Shown: piece after piece, positions 10,406 to 21,310 of the stretch
Numbering within the stretch: the stretch's first letter is position 1
How the letters are laid out: each line of letters starts with the position of its first letter
Assembly: GCA_030694265.1 (NCBI GenBank)
Contig: JAUXYP010000001.1
Location: forward strand, 496,001 to 560,000
Direction of reading: 5' to 3'
From: Sulfuricurvum sp.
GTDB lineage: Bacteria > Campylobacterota > Campylobacteria > Campylobacterales > Sulfurimonadaceae
DNA: 64,000 nt
Made by a program: the position numbers and the translations under genes
The notes under the pieces: generated by a model
What the model was told of the DNA's origin: nothing
The model's database searches: none
Seen by the model: only the letters and a program-made list of their open reading frames with translations

Positions 10406-10825
10406 TTAGCTACAGTGTCCGCCGCCGCAACAAGTGCTTTCTTCAGCAACTTCTACGATAATCGGGGTTGATTCCCAAATCCCGTGTTTGGTGCAGTAAC
10501 CGTGTGCAACAAGTGTTAATTTTTTACCCATTGGGCGGATGTTGAAAGTTACTTCAGCATGAGATTTTTCATTACCTAGTGTACCAGGAACAAAAGTGGT
10601 CATTGCCAATTTAGTCTCACCATTGAAAAGGGTGATGCTCTCGATGTAGTGATCAAAATCATCCGGGTGAGTGTACTCTTGACCCATTTTTACATTTACT
10701 GCAAGCATCTCACCTTTTTTTGCTTCACCAAGAACAGTGATAAACGGTGAATGACGATCGATAAGATCTTTTTTAGCTTCTCTTTCTACTGTGTCAATAT
10801 CAACGTATTTGTTAATTGTTGGCAT
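10406..10825 (-). CDS. Class II superoxide reductase-like (SORL) protein
   Basis: HSPFITVL, YTHPDDFDHYIESITLFN, YCTKHGIWES, C-terminal CCGGGHC. Confidence 0.85.
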   Translation of the reverse strand: MPTINKYVDIDTVEREAKKDLIDRHSPFITVLGEAKKGEMLAVNVKMGQEYTHPDDFDHYIESITLFNGETKLAMTTFVPGTLGNEKSHAEVTFNIRPMGKKLTLVAHGYCTKHGIWESTPIIVEVAEESTCCGGGHCS

Positions 10826-11002
10826 GTTGATTCTCCTTATGTTTTTTAATTATGAATGGGGCATTGTACACCGTCAAACTTTTAAACTTCCCTAATGAGG
10901 ATTGTTTATATCTTATTTAATTTTTATCAAAGCAACAGCCGTTTTTAACCAATATAGCGATAAAATAAAGCTCTTATTAAAATGATATTTGGATGAATTA
11001 TT

Positions 11003-13042
11003 ATGTTAAAACCTCTCTTAATTGAAATCGGTGTAGAAGAACTTCCTGCCGTTCCGTTGCTTAAAGAATTGAACGAAATTGAAAAAAAATGGTCCATTTT
11101 ACTCGATAAGAATGGCCTCTTAGGTCAATTTGAATTTTATTACACTCCTAGACGTTTGGTCTTGTGGCATCGCGAGTTTAAAACTCAACAAGATGACCGA
11201 GTGGAAGAGTTTTATGGAGCACCTGTTGATATGGCGATTAAAGACGGTGTTCCAACCGCAGCGGCAATCGGATTTGCAAAAAAATGCGGTGTAGAATTTG
11301 ATCAGCTTTCTCATGCTCAAAAGGGTGGTAAAGAGGTTCTTTATTTTAGCCGTACAGTCCAAGGAAAGCCAAGCAGTGAAATTTTGGGTGAAATGATCGA
11401 TCAATGGATTAAAAGCCTCAATTTTGGAAAATCAATGCGATGGGGTTCATCGACGGAGAGTTTTATTCGACCGATTCGCTGGGTTAATGTTATGTTGGGC
11501 GAAAACGTTGTGGATATTGAGCTTTATGGAGTAGTGTCTAAGGCACATACTTATGTTCACCGAACCAGTCATTTTGAAGCAAAACCTGTACATTCCATCC
11601 ATCATTATTTTGATCTACTTAAAGAAGGGTCCGTTACGCTGTTTCCGCAAGAGCGTCGTGAACATATCCTGAACAGTTTTAAAAAACTGGAAGTTGAACA
11701 TGGGATTACTATTGAAATAGACGAAGACCTTTTGGACGAAGTTGTTGCAATTACGGAGCATCCGACGCCGTTGCTTGGAAGTTTTGATGAATCATTTTTA
11801 CAGCTTCCGCCTGAAGTGATTATCACGTCGATGAAAGAACATCAGCGTTATTTTCCTGTCTTCAAAAACGGAAAGCTGATCAATGCTTTCGTGGTCGTTT
11901 CCAATGCCCTGTGTGATGATTTTGACAAAGTAATCGAGGGTAATGAACGTGTGCTTCGTCCGCGCCTGAGCGATGGTTTATTCTTTTATAATAATGATCT
12001 CAAAAAAGGGCTTAGTACCAATGGCTTAGAGAAAGTCGTCTTTATGAAAGGGCTAGGAACGTTAGCTGAAAAAATTACACGTGAAAAAAGTGTTGCCAAT
12101 GTTCTGTTTGATCTTGTAGCACCTCGCATGAATTGTGATAAAACTACATTGAACCGTGCTATGGATTTGGCAAAAGCAGATTTGATGAGCGAAATGGTGT
12201 ATGAATTCACAGAGCTACAAGGACTTATGGGTCATTACTATGCATTAGCTCTTGGTGAATCAACGGACGTGGCTATCGCAATCAAAGAACAATATCTTCC
12301 AACAGGTGAAGAAAGTGCACTGCCAAGTACGTTGTTAAGTGCGATCGTAGCGATGGCAATCAAACTTGATACTCTAATCGGTATGTTTAGTATTGGTGAA
12401 ATACCGACGGGTTCACGTGATCCGTTTGCATTGAGACGTGCGGTTAACGGTCTGGTGAAAATTGCATTGGCATATCAAATTCCGCTCAATTTTTCTACGT
12501 TACTCGATGTATTAAAGCCTATCTATCCCTCATCAAAAGATTACAAGCAAAATGTGCAGACGTTTATTATTGAACGTCTAATGGGGGTTTACCCGATCAA
12601 TCCGTCAATTATCCATGCGGTTGTTTCTAAAGATACGGATGTTGAACTGAATATTCTAGCGATTGACCGAAAAATAAGTGCTGTTAATGGTATTGCTTGT
12701 TCAGAGAAGTTTATAGAGGCATTTGCTACTTTTAAACGGGTTTCTAATATCCTGAAAGATGAAACGATGAGCACAAAGTTTATTGTTGACCCTGCATTGC
12801 TTCAAGAAGAGGCCGAGCGTCTCTTATACGAAGCTGCGTCTTTAGTCATTATGGATCAGCATACAACACTGGAAGAGCGTTTGGATGCGCTGTTTGGATT
12901 GAAAGATTTATTGAACAGCTTTTTTGATAATGTCATGGTAAATGCGGAAGATTTACAAGTACGCGCCAATAGAAAGGCACTTGTAGGGATGATTTATCAA
13001 GAGATATACGCAATTGCCGACATCAAAAACATTACATTATGA
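11003..13042 (+). CDS. glyS: Glycyl-tRNA synthetase beta subunit
   Basis: LLIEIGVEELPA, MRWGSS..FIRPIRWV, GSRDPFALRRA. Confidence 0.97.
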   Translation: MLKPLLIEIGVEELPAVPLLKELNEIEKKWSILLDKNGLLGQFEFYYTPRRLVLWHREFKTQQDDRVEEFYGAPVDMAIKDGVPTAAAIGFAKKCGVEFDQLSHAQKGGKEVLYFSRTVQGKPSSEILGEMIDQWIKSLNFGKSMRWGSSTESFIRPIRWVNVMLGENVVDIELYGVVSKAHTYVHRTSHFEAKPVHSIHHYFDLLKEGSVTLFPQERREHILNSFKKLEVEHGITIEIDEDLLDEVVAITEHPTPLLGSFDESFLQLPPEVIITSMKEHQRYFPVFKNGKLINAFVVVSNALCDDFDKVIEGNERVLRPRLSDGLFFYNNDLKKGLSTNGLEKVVFMKGLGTLAEKITREKSVANVLFDLVAPRMNCDKTTLNRAMDLAKADLMSEMVYEFTELQGLMGHYYALALGESTDVAIAIKEQYLPTGEESALPSTLLSAIVAMAIKLDTLIGMFSIGEIPTGSRDPFALRRAVNGLVKIALAYQIPLNFSTLLDVLKPIYPSSKDYKQNVQTFIIERLMGVYPINPSIIHAVVSKDTDVELNILAIDRKISAVNGIACSEKFIEAFATFKRVSNILKDETMSTKFIVDPALLQEEAERLLYEAASLVIMDQHTTLEERLDALFGLKDLLNSFFDNVMVNAEDLQVRANRKALVGMIYQEIYAIADIKNITL

Positions 13043-14063
13043 TGTAATCATTGTCGGTGCAGGGATTAATGGCTGTGCTGTCGCTTATTATTTATCGCAA
13101 GCAGGGTTGAACGTTGCATTAGTCGACAAAACAGGTATAGCCAGTGGAGGCAGTGGTGCTGCCGGTGCTTTCATCTCTCCGAAATTTCACAAGCAAGGCC
13201 CTTTAAAAGAACTTATGGATGTGGCATACGATGAAGCCATGACTTTTTATAGCACGGTCTTAGCCTCTCAAACCCTCTTAAAACCTCTTTTACATATGAG
13301 TCAAAATAATGATGAAGAACCTGTTTATCTTGAACAAAGTGCTGTCGTTGAAGCACGTAGTGCATGCGAGAAGTTAGCAGAAGGGATCGATTTTTATGTT
13401 CTGGATGTGCAAGCACCCATATACAGCAAAGATAAATGGCATTACGAACATTTACAGTCATCTCATCTGGTATTAACCATAGGGGCGTATCCAAAGATTT
13501 TACCCATTGATTATGTAGGATTGCGTGGCATTTGGGGTCATCGTATCGATATTACGACATCCAGTGATGTGCCGCATATTTTTCATCATTTTGTTTCTAT
13601 TTCTCCAACAATAAAAGAGGGTATAGTTGCTATTGGGGCAACGCACGATGTTCATTATTCTCCATTTGATTCAGATGCTACGTATGACATTGAATCAGGC
13701 AGGGCCTTCCTGCTTGATAATGCTTCCAAAATATTAAAATTAAATAATATTAATATTTTAAGAGACTATACTGGGCTTCGTTCAGGATCAAATGACTATA
13801 TGCCGATGCTGGGAAGTTTGGTGGATGCTAATGCAACATTGGCATTGCATCCACACCTACAACACGGTAAAGCCATTGATCCTAAAGAGTTCGTTTATTA
13901 TCCCAATTTGATAATGATAAATGGTTCAGGCGGGTATGGGTTTGTTTTGGCGCCGTACCTTGCAAAACGACTAAAAGAGTATTTAGTGGATGGGATACCA
14001 CTGGATAAGATGATTTCACCTTCACGATATTTTCCAAGGTGGGCTAAACGTAAAAAAGATTAA
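13014..14063 (+). CDS. FAD-dependent oxidoreductase (DAO family)
   Basis: YDVIIVGAGINGCAVAYYLSQAGLNVALVDK, C-terminal MINGSGGYGFVLAPYLA; TTG start overlapping glyS. Confidence 0.85.
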   Translation: MPTSKTLHYDVIIVGAGINGCAVAYYLSQAGLNVALVDKTGIASGGSGAAGAFISPKFHKQGPLKELMDVAYDEAMTFYSTVLASQTLLKPLLHMSQNNDEEPVYLEQSAVVEARSACEKLAEGIDFYVLDVQAPIYSKDKWHYEHLQSSHLVLTIGAYPKILPIDYVGLRGIWGHRIDITTSSDVPHIFHHFVSISPTIKEGIVAIGATHDVHYSPFDSDATYDIESGRAFLLDNASKILKLNNINILRDYTGLRSGSNDYMPMLGSLVDANATLALHPHLQHGKAIDPKEFVYYPNLIMINGSGGYGFVLAPYLAKRLKEYLVDGIPLDKMISPSRYFPRWAKRKKD

Positions 14064-14524
14064 TCGTATACTACGACACCATAGTTGTCGTCAATACGGT
14101 AAAAACGTGAATCCACGGTAATAGATAAATCATTAAGCCGTCCCAAATGAACATAGCTTTTTTTAGTGAGGGCAATGCCGTTTTCGGTAAAAAAACGTTT
14201 TAGATTTACAAATTTGATCTCATTAACATATTTGTATTCAAACTGATTGTACAGACGCATCTTTTTATACGCAAAAATATGACTGTCCATACTAAGGCTT
14301 GAGGCTGCGTAGTTAGTTGGAAGCCATCCAGAGAGATCAGTCAGTGAAGATTCAATGTATTCGTATTTTTTTGGGAGGGTCTTTTTTTCAATAAAGACGT
14401 AACGATTGAGTTTTATATGACGACTGTCATTCCAATAAGTGTAGGCAGGACTACTCAACTCTAGCTTGCTGTTAATCTCTTTCCAGAGCCAATGCTTATC
14501 AAGAAGTGAGTATAAAGCGGACAT
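14060..14524 (-). CDS. Hypothetical protein
   Basis: ORF between convergent neighbour and NlpC gene; no family recognised. Confidence 0.5.
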   Translation of the reverse strand: MSALYSLLDKHWLWKEINSKLELSSPAYTYWNDSRHIKLNRYVFIEKKTLPKKYEYIESSLTDLSGWLPTNYAASSLSMDSHIFAYKKMRLYNQFEYKYVNEIKFVNLKRFFTENGIALTKKSYVHLGRLNDLSITVDSRFYRIDDNYGVVVYD

Positions 14525-14543
14525 GCTAGTAAATATTTTTCAT

Positions 14544-15341
14544 TTATTCGTTTGACGCATCATGGTTATTAAGAGCAAGTCGTTTTGCATACATAAAGCG
14601 CTGTTTATAATATCCCTTGTCAATAGCATCATATTGAACACGTTTATTTTTATACGATGCATGAATGATCTGTCCATCTCCTGCATAGATAGCGACATGT
14701 GAAGGCTCATCTTTGTAGGTATGATAAAACATCAAATCACCCACTTGTAAATCATTTCGGTCCACTTCTTTACCAAAGGCTGCTTGCTCTGCGGCGCTGT
14801 GGGGAAGCGATACGCCAAACTGACTAAAGACTTGTTGTGTAAAACCGGAACAATCGGTTTGAGTAGCTTCTTTATTTCCAAAACCGTACGGAGTTCCAAG
14901 AAGTTGTTTTGCACGTGCCATAATGCGATCTTTGACTGAATGTATGTTTTCAAATAAGGATTTTTTAGGTTTATCTTCAGCTTTGGCCATGACTGGAGTG
15001 TCAGGGGTTATTGGACAGCTCACAGGGGTAATATTTGACGGTGAAACAGGTTTGGTTATCACAAGAAAAGGCAATGCATCATTTCCAATTTCTGGTTTAT
15101 CGGATGCTGGGAGTGTTTTTACAGGTTCTGTGAGTGCAACTGGTCGTACAGTGGGAGTTTTAACGGTGATAGGAGCCATTATTTTCTTAAAAGGATTCGG
15201 TTCATCTTGAGTAGTATCAATCGTTCGAGTTACTTCGCGTTCATATTCTAAAAAAAGGGACGGCTCACGCCGCACATTTGAATCAGCGTGCAGTGTACTA
15301 TTGAGGATTAATAACGATAGGGTTAAACACCTTTTTATCAT
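14544..15341 (-). CDS. NlpC/P60 family cell-wall hydrolase
   Basis: GTPYGFGNKEATQTDCSGFTQQVF...GDLMFYHTYKDEPSHVAIYAGDGQIIHAS. Confidence 0.9.
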   Translation of the reverse strand: MIKRCLTLSLLILNSTLHADSNVRREPSLFLEYEREVTRTIDTTQDEPNPFKKIMAPITVKTPTVRPVALTEPVKTLPASDKPEIGNDALPFLVITKPVSPSNITPVSCPITPDTPVMAKAEDKPKKSLFENIHSVKDRIMARAKQLLGTPYGFGNKEATQTDCSGFTQQVFSQFGVSLPHSAAEQAAFGKEVDRNDLQVGDLMFYHTYKDEPSHVAIYAGDGQIIHASYKNKRVQYDAIDKGYYKQRFMYAKRLALNNHDASNE

Positions 15342-15482
15342 TCTTCCTCCTTGCTGTGCAGAATCGTTTATTTTACTTCTGGTTCATTATAAGCTAAAAA
15401 GCTTTACGATTTATTATAATTAACAAATTTCATAATGCGTTATGGTACACTACGAGTAAAAACAAACAGTTAATGAGGCAAG

Positions 15483-16430
15483 ATGAAAGAAGCAATCGTT
15501 CTCCTAAATATGGGTGGTCCCAATAACCTGCGTGAAGTAGAAATGTTTTTAACTAATATGTTTAATGATCCTGCAATTATTCGTACCAAAAGTACGTTAT
15601 TGCGACGTTTTATTGCAGGAATTATTACTCTGCTTCGCACCGAGAAATCGCAAGAAATTTACCGTAGTATTGGTGGAAAATCTCCTATTGTTGATCATAC
15701 AAAAGCATTAATAGAGAAATTACAATCGCAAATAGATCCGGAAGTTGTCGTTGATTTTGTTATGCGTTATACTCCTCCAATGGCGCAAGAAGTTTGCAAA
15801 AGGCTTAAGCAGCAAGGGATTCAAAAAGTCTATATGATTCCTCTGTACCCTCAGTATTCCAGTACTACAACGGCTTCATCCATTGATGATTTTGAAGTCA
15901 ATGCACGTGCCCTCGGATGGTTTCCGATCATGGTGGAGATCAAACATTTTTTTACCAACTCAACGTATAATGAATGTCTTCTTTCTCTTATAAAAGACGC
16001 TTTAAATAACGATGATTCGCATGAATTTGAACTCATCTTTTCAGCGCATGGATTGCCGCAAAAAATTGTTGATGAAGGTGATCCTTATCAACGTCAAGTA
16101 GCAGCCCATGTAGAGATTATGAAAGATATATTCCACCGTGAGGGTATCTACTTTCGTGGCGTTCATTTAGCCTATCAATCTAAAGTAGGGCCTATGAAGT
16201 GGCTTGAACCTTCTTTGGAATCTATGCTGCATTCTCTTACAAAGAAAAAAGTGATTATTGTGCCTCTTGCATTTACGATTGATAATTCAGAAACCGATTA
16301 TGAACTCTCAATTGAATATGCAGAAATTGCCCATGAGCTTGGATTTGAAGAATATCGTGTTTCTCGATGTCCAAATGATCATCCTTTGTTTGTGCAAACA
16401 CTTAAAGAGCTTTTTGAAAAGATGCGATAA
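15483..16430 (+). CDS. hemH: Ferrochelatase
   Basis: VLLNMGGPNNLREVEMFLTNMFND, IFSAHGLPQKIV, DNSETDYEL. Confidence 0.95.
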   Translation: MKEAIVLLNMGGPNNLREVEMFLTNMFNDPAIIRTKSTLLRRFIAGIITLLRTEKSQEIYRSIGGKSPIVDHTKALIEKLQSQIDPEVVVDFVMRYTPPMAQEVCKRLKQQGIQKVYMIPLYPQYSSTTTASSIDDFEVNARALGWFPIMVEIKHFFTNSTYNECLLSLIKDALNNDDSHEFELIFSAHGLPQKIVDEGDPYQRQVAAHVEIMKDIFHREGIYFRGVHLAYQSKVGPMKWLEPSLESMLHSLTKKKVIIVPLAFTIDNSETDYELSIEYAEIAHELGFEEYRVSRCPNDHPLFVQTLKELFEKMR

Positions 16431-17086
16431 TGCAGCGTATTGTGATTTTCGATATGGACGGGACGTTAATCGACTCTGCTACGGATATCACACTTTCTAT
16501 TAATTATGTTCGAAAACACTACTATGCCTTAAGTGATTTGAGTGAACAATTTGTGGTTGATGCCATCAATGCTACCCAGCGTAATCTTGCATTCCTTTTC
16601 TATGAAACACACTCTTATGATGAGCAAGCCAAAGCATTATTTGAAGAGCACTACCACACACAATGTATTCAAAATGTACGTGCATACAGCGGTATTGCCG
16701 AAACCTTAGTTAATCTTCATTCTCAAGGGTGCATACTGGGTGTTGCTACTAATGCACCGAGCCGCTTTGCAAAACGGATGCTTTCACATCTAAATCTCTC
16801 AGAATATTTCACCCATATTATTGGCGCTGATAACGTAGAATTTCCTAAACCGCACCCTCAAATGATTGAAATACATTTGGAAAATCACGGCTTTATACCC
16901 ACACGAGATCGCGCATGGATGATTGGAGATAATAATAAAGACATGGAAGCAGCACGCAACGCAAAAATTACCGGTATCTTCGCAGCATGGGGATTTAGTG
17001 AGCATGGAAACGGTGATTATTGTGTTACCGATCCATCTGAGTTAACGGCAATTATTTTAGAGGAGGTATGTGATGCTGCAAGTTGA
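16430..17086 (+). CDS. HAD-family phosphatase
   Basis: IFDMDGTLIDSA, GVATNAPS, MIGDNNKDMEAARNA. Confidence 0.9.
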   Translation: MQRIVIFDMDGTLIDSATDITLSINYVRKHYYALSDLSEQFVVDAINATQRNLAFLFYETHSYDEQAKALFEEHYHTQCIQNVRAYSGIAETLVNLHSQGCILGVATNAPSRFAKRMLSHLNLSEYFTHIIGADNVEFPKPHPQMIEIHLENHGFIPTRDRAWMIGDNNKDMEAARNAKITGIFAAWGFSEHGNGDYCVTDPSELTAIILEEVCDAAS

Positions 17087-18308
17087 TTTGTTAATTGCTA
17101 TTGTGATGATGTCATTGCTTTTTTTACGCCATATCAACGTGTATAAAGACCGTAATAAAATTAATTATACTCCTATCGTTATAGGGATCGGCATTATCGC
17201 GGGTTTGCTTCATTTTGTTATGATGGGTGATAGTGAAGGGTGGTTATTTGCTCTTCGTGAGTCATTATTGACGGTTATTGTAGGGGTTGTTTTCTCTGCA
17301 ATAATGAGTGTTATGAGTCAAACTCAGAACGTCGCGAATCAATTTACTGATAATATGCGTATTCAAAATATTGATGATGAAATCGGATCGCTTAAAATGC
17401 TCATTAGCAAAGTTACCGGGCAGTTAGGCCAAGTGACTCAAATGGAAGACTCTACGCAATCACAACTCAAAGATATTTTTAAAGAAGAGATAGATGCATT
17501 AAATCTCATTCAAAGCAATCAAAAGCTTTTTATCCATAAAATCGAGTCTATCTTGGCAAAGCAGCAAGACTCCATGGAAAAGTTTGAGGAGTTTACCCTT
17601 AATGAACTGCCAAGTTTGGACAACATTGTGCACCGCCACATTGATCTTTTACGTATTTCTGAACAGGACCATTTTAATCAGCTAAAAAATGCGGCAAAAG
17701 TATTATCTGAGGATAAAAAAGCAGTTAATGAAGAGTTGATGCAAATAAAACTCCTTCTTGAAAAGCTTCAAAAATCTCACTCAATGGAGTCTGTGGTCGG
17801 ATATCTTGAAAATGAGTTTTCGCGTATAATCCATGAGTTCTCACGTCATATTCAGACAATTGGTTCAAAGAGTGAGAGCATTGTAACGACGTTGTTGGAA
17901 AATGAAAAAATACTTAAGGGATCAAGAGATCAAAGTGAACTTATAATGCAACAAATGGTTCTGTCGTCGAATCATATGCGCGAAATGACTCAAAACAGTA
18001 AAGAACTCAACGAATCCATTAAACCGCTCGGAGATCTTTTTGGCTCTGCCCAATTGTTACATAAAGAGTTCATGCTGGCAAAAAGCAAACTCACAGAACT
18101 TGTGGTGACCCTTGAGGGGTATGAGAAACATGAACACCGTGAACTTCGTGAACATTTGGAAAATGTGGCCAATGAAGCAATTGTACAAATGAAGTTATTT
18201 ACCAAAACGTTTATGAATGAAGATCAAAATCATCATCATGTTTCTTCTAAAGAAGTTTTGGATTTAACCCATAAAGTCAAACTGCACCAAAGCTACACCG
18301 CCGAATGA
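17073..18308 (+). CDS. Membrane-anchored coiled-coil protein of unknown function
   Basis: Three N-terminal TM segments followed by long coiled coil. Confidence 0.6.
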   Translation: MLQVDLLIAIVMMSLLFLRHINVYKDRNKINYTPIVIGIGIIAGLLHFVMMGDSEGWLFALRESLLTVIVGVVFSAIMSVMSQTQNVANQFTDNMRIQNIDDEIGSLKMLISKVTGQLGQVTQMEDSTQSQLKDIFKEEIDALNLIQSNQKLFIHKIESILAKQQDSMEKFEEFTLNELPSLDNIVHRHIDLLRISEQDHFNQLKNAAKVLSEDKKAVNEELMQIKLLLEKLQKSHSMESVVGYLENEFSRIIHEFSRHIQTIGSKSESIVTTLLENEKILKGSRDQSELIMQQMVLSSNHMREMTQNSKELNESIKPLGDLFGSAQLLHKEFMLAKSKLTELVVTLEGYEKHEHRELREHLENVANEAIVQMKLFTKTFMNEDQNHHHVSSKEVLDLTHKVKLHQSYTAE

Positions 18309-18349
18309 GGGATGTTTGGATAAAATATCAAAAAAATATGGAATGATGA

Positions 18350-19060
18350 ATGATAGAATTTTATGAATTTACGGACGAAGAGGGGTGTGAAGCTCGTTGT
18401 GAGGTTGATCTCTCTTTGTTTGATGATGCTCCTCAAGTGGGAAAACCCTATGTATTATGGCTTTTTGTTAAAAATAGCGACCCTTTAGACGCTAATTTTA
18501 TTGCTTTTCGTACAGATCTCATCAATACCCTAAAATCGCAGCTTGATGCTCCCTATGCAGGTACCATTGCACGAGACGGATGGTGTGAACTTTATTTTTA
18601 TGCTTCTTCCCCGAAAGTTTTTGAACATTTAGTAGCACAAACGATGGCTCGGCATCAATCTTATCCTTATGAGCGTGCGTCTGCTAGAGACAGCAAATGG
18701 GAGATGTACCTTGAGCGTTTATATCCCGATCCCTATATGACATTAACCATCCAAAATCGTCAAACGATTGATGCCCTTTTGGAAGCGGGTGATGACCTAA
18801 GTATAGAACGTGAAGTGGAACACTATTTTTATTTTCAAACCAAAAGTGCACTGGAGCGTTTTCTACAATCTCTTAGTTCTCATGGCTTTACTCTCAAAGA
18901 GTACGTTGAGGATAACGACAGTGACCATACCTATGGTGCGGTTGTGGTTAAGATAGAATCCATTACACGTGAGCAAGTCAAAGAAACCACATTGATGCTT
19001 TATGATGCTGTTTTGCAAGAGCATGGAAACTATGAGGGGTGGAGCACGGTATTAGGGTGA
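18350..19060 (+). CDS. DUF695 / RraB-like domain protein
   Basis: N-terminal KPYVLWLFVKN...GTIARDGWCELYFYA and C-terminal RraB-like EHYFYFQTKSALERFLQSLSSHGF. Confidence 0.7.
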   Translation: MIEFYEFTDEEGCEARCEVDLSLFDDAPQVGKPYVLWLFVKNSDPLDANFIAFRTDLINTLKSQLDAPYAGTIARDGWCELYFYASSPKVFEHLVAQTMARHQSYPYERASARDSKWEMYLERLYPDPYMTLTIQNRQTIDALLEAGDDLSIEREVEHYFYFQTKSALERFLQSLSSHGFTLKEYVEDNDSDHTYGAVVVKIESITREQVKETTLMLYDAVLQEHGNYEGWSTVLG

Positions 19061-20892
19061 AAACGGCGCTATGGAAGAGTAGGGGAGTTATTCCCTATAC
19101 ATTTGCTCTTTTTCTCAATGCCTTTACCGATTTAGGGCATAAAATCGTTATCCAAAATACGGTATTCAAAATCTATGATGGTCATGAACAAATAGTTCTG
19201 ACTTCCATACTCAATGCCCTTATTCTTTTGCCCTTTATTTTTTTATTCACTCCTGCCGGTTTTTTATCCCAACGTTTTGCTAAAGCGCGCGTTATGCAAT
19301 ACGGAGCGCTTGCTGCTGTCGTTATTACTTTAGGAATTACTCTGTCCTATTACCAAGGGTGGTTTTGGTGTGCTTTTGCCCTTACATTTGCACTGGGAGT
19401 TCAAAGCGCCCTTTATTCCCCTGCAAAATACGGATACATTACCGATTTGGTCTCTACGAATCGTATCAGCGGATTAAACGCTCTTGTTCAATCGGTCACA
19501 ACCGTCGCCATACTCTCCGGTATTATGGTTTATACTTATTTATTTGAAACCACTTTGACTCAAAACTACACGGATGAATCCGCTATATTACGTCAGATAG
19601 CACCTTTGGGATGGCTGTTGGTGATTGGATCATTGGTTGAATACACCTTAACATTTTACTTGCCATACATACACCCAATAAAACAACCTCTATTTGATAC
19701 AAAAAAGTACCTAAGCGGTGTTTATCTGCGCAATAATTGGAGTTCGCTGCGTACTAATAGCACTATTTTTGAAGCGATTATTGCATTGTCCCTTTTTTGG
19801 TCCATATCTCAGGTGATATTGGCTTCCTTTGGTGCTTATGCAAAATCAACGTTGCATGAAGATAATACGATTATTGTGCAAGGGCTTATGGCATTGGCTG
19901 CCTTTGGCATCATTATCGGTTCTTTTATCGCTTCTCATATTAGTAAATATTATTTACATTACGGATTGATTCCACTGGGTTCACTCATTTTGACCATTAC
20001 CTTAGGTGTATTACCGCTAACGCACTCTTTTTTGACTATCGGGATTGTCTTTTTATGTTTTGGAATTGGTGGTGCATTGATGATTGTCTCGCTCAATGCA
20101 TTGATACAATCACGTGCTCCTAGTCAAGAATTGGGATACATACTTGCGGGCAATAACTGGATTCAAAATATTTTTATGACGGTATTTTTAGCTATCACTA
20201 CCTTTGTAGCAATGGCAGGGTATGAGAGCGTCCCTCTGTTTTGGACTATGTTTGGTGTTTCATTGATTATGAGTTTTTGGTTGATTATCCGTCATGCTGA
20301 TTATCTGTTGTGGCTGTTTTTTGAGAAGATACTGACGCTTCGTTATGAGATTATCCCCGTAGGTCATCATAATATACCAAAGAGTGGTTCTGTTTTATTG
20401 CTAGGAAATCACATCAGCTGGATAGATTGGATCTTGGTTCAAATCGGTGTCGAGCGACGTATTGGCTATATGATGGAACGCTCTATTTATGAAAAACGTT
20501 TTATTCGTCCCATTATGAAACTAGGCCGTGTTATCCCCGTATCCTCTACAGCCGCTAAAGATGCATTTAGATCCGCAAAAAAACGGTTGCTACAGAATGA
20601 AATTATTGGTGTTTTCCCAGAGGGCAGTATCAGTCAAGATGGTAAGATAGGAAAAATATACCCAGGATTTCAGATCATTGCACAAGGAATTGATGGAGTG
20701 ATCATTCCATTTTATATTGATGGTATCTACGGCAGCATTTTTTCACGCGCACAAAAGCGTCATGTTCCTATGGCTAACTTCTTACGTCGCCGTATCCGTA
20801 TCATTTATGGTGCACCGTTGAGTATAGACAGCGATGCAAAAACAGTATATGATGCTATTACTCATCTAAAGGAAACCCATGGCTCTCAATAA
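19039..20892 (+). CDS. MFS (LplT-like) transporter fused to PlsC-type acyltransferase
   Basis: 12-TM MFS segment followed by LLGNHISWIDWILV and GVFPEGSIS acyltransferase motifs. Confidence 0.88.
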   Translation: MEHGIRVKTALWKSRGVIPYTFALFLNAFTDLGHKIVIQNTVFKIYDGHEQIVLTSILNALILLPFIFLFTPAGFLSQRFAKARVMQYGALAAVVITLGITLSYYQGWFWCAFALTFALGVQSALYSPAKYGYITDLVSTNRISGLNALVQSVTTVAILSGIMVYTYLFETTLTQNYTDESAILRQIAPLGWLLVIGSLVEYTLTFYLPYIHPIKQPLFDTKKYLSGVYLRNNWSSLRTNSTIFEAIIALSLFWSISQVILASFGAYAKSTLHEDNTIIVQGLMALAAFGIIIGSFIASHISKYYLHYGLIPLGSLILTITLGVLPLTHSFLTIGIVFLCFGIGGALMIVSLNALIQSRAPSQELGYILAGNNWIQNIFMTVFLAITTFVAMAGYESVPLFWTMFGVSLIMSFWLIIRHADYLLWLFFEKILTLRYEIIPVGHHNIPKSGSVLLLGNHISWIDWILVQIGVERRIGYMMERSIYEKRFIRPIMKLGRVIPVSSTAAKDAFRSAKKRLLQNEIIGVFPEGSISQDGKIGKIYPGFQIIAQGIDGVIIPFYIDGIYGSIFSRAQKRHVPMANFLRRRIRIIYGAPLSIDSDAKTVYDAITHLKETHGSQ

Positions 20893-21259
20893 ACCGAAAT
20901 ACACTTTGTTTAAAAACACCCGCTATGCGCTGGAAGGTCTTGTCGAAGTAACACGCAATGAACCCTCTTTTCGTTTGCAAATCGTTTTATTTGCATGTGG
21001 AATGATCACTGCGTATCTTTTGCCGATCGCCTACCACTACAAGGCCATTTTGGCAACCTCCCTTTTTATTCCTGTTATTGCCGAGATTATCAACAGCGCG
21101 ATTGAACGAACGGTTGATTTGGTCACCTTTGATCACCATGTACTTGCTAAACGTGCTAAAGACGCAGGTGCCGCTCTTGTCTTTATTTCCTTGATAATGC
21201 TCGCCTTTATATGGGTTTTGACTCTGAGTGCTGCTTATGGATGTGTAACACTATCGTAA
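20879..21259 (+). CDS. dgkA: Diacylglycerol kinase
   Basis: ALEGLVEVTRNEPSFRLQ, EIINSAIERTVDLVTFDHH, AKDAGAALVFI. Confidence 0.93.
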   Translation: MALNKPKYTLFKNTRYALEGLVEVTRNEPSFRLQIVLFACGMITAYLLPIAYHYKAILATSLFIPVIAEIINSAIERTVDLVTFDHHVLAKRAKDAGAALVFISLIMLAFIWVLTLSAAYGCVTLS

Positions 21260-21310
21260 GAGAGGATAGACTATAATCATACACTTTTATTATTATTTGA
21301 GGAGTTATCT

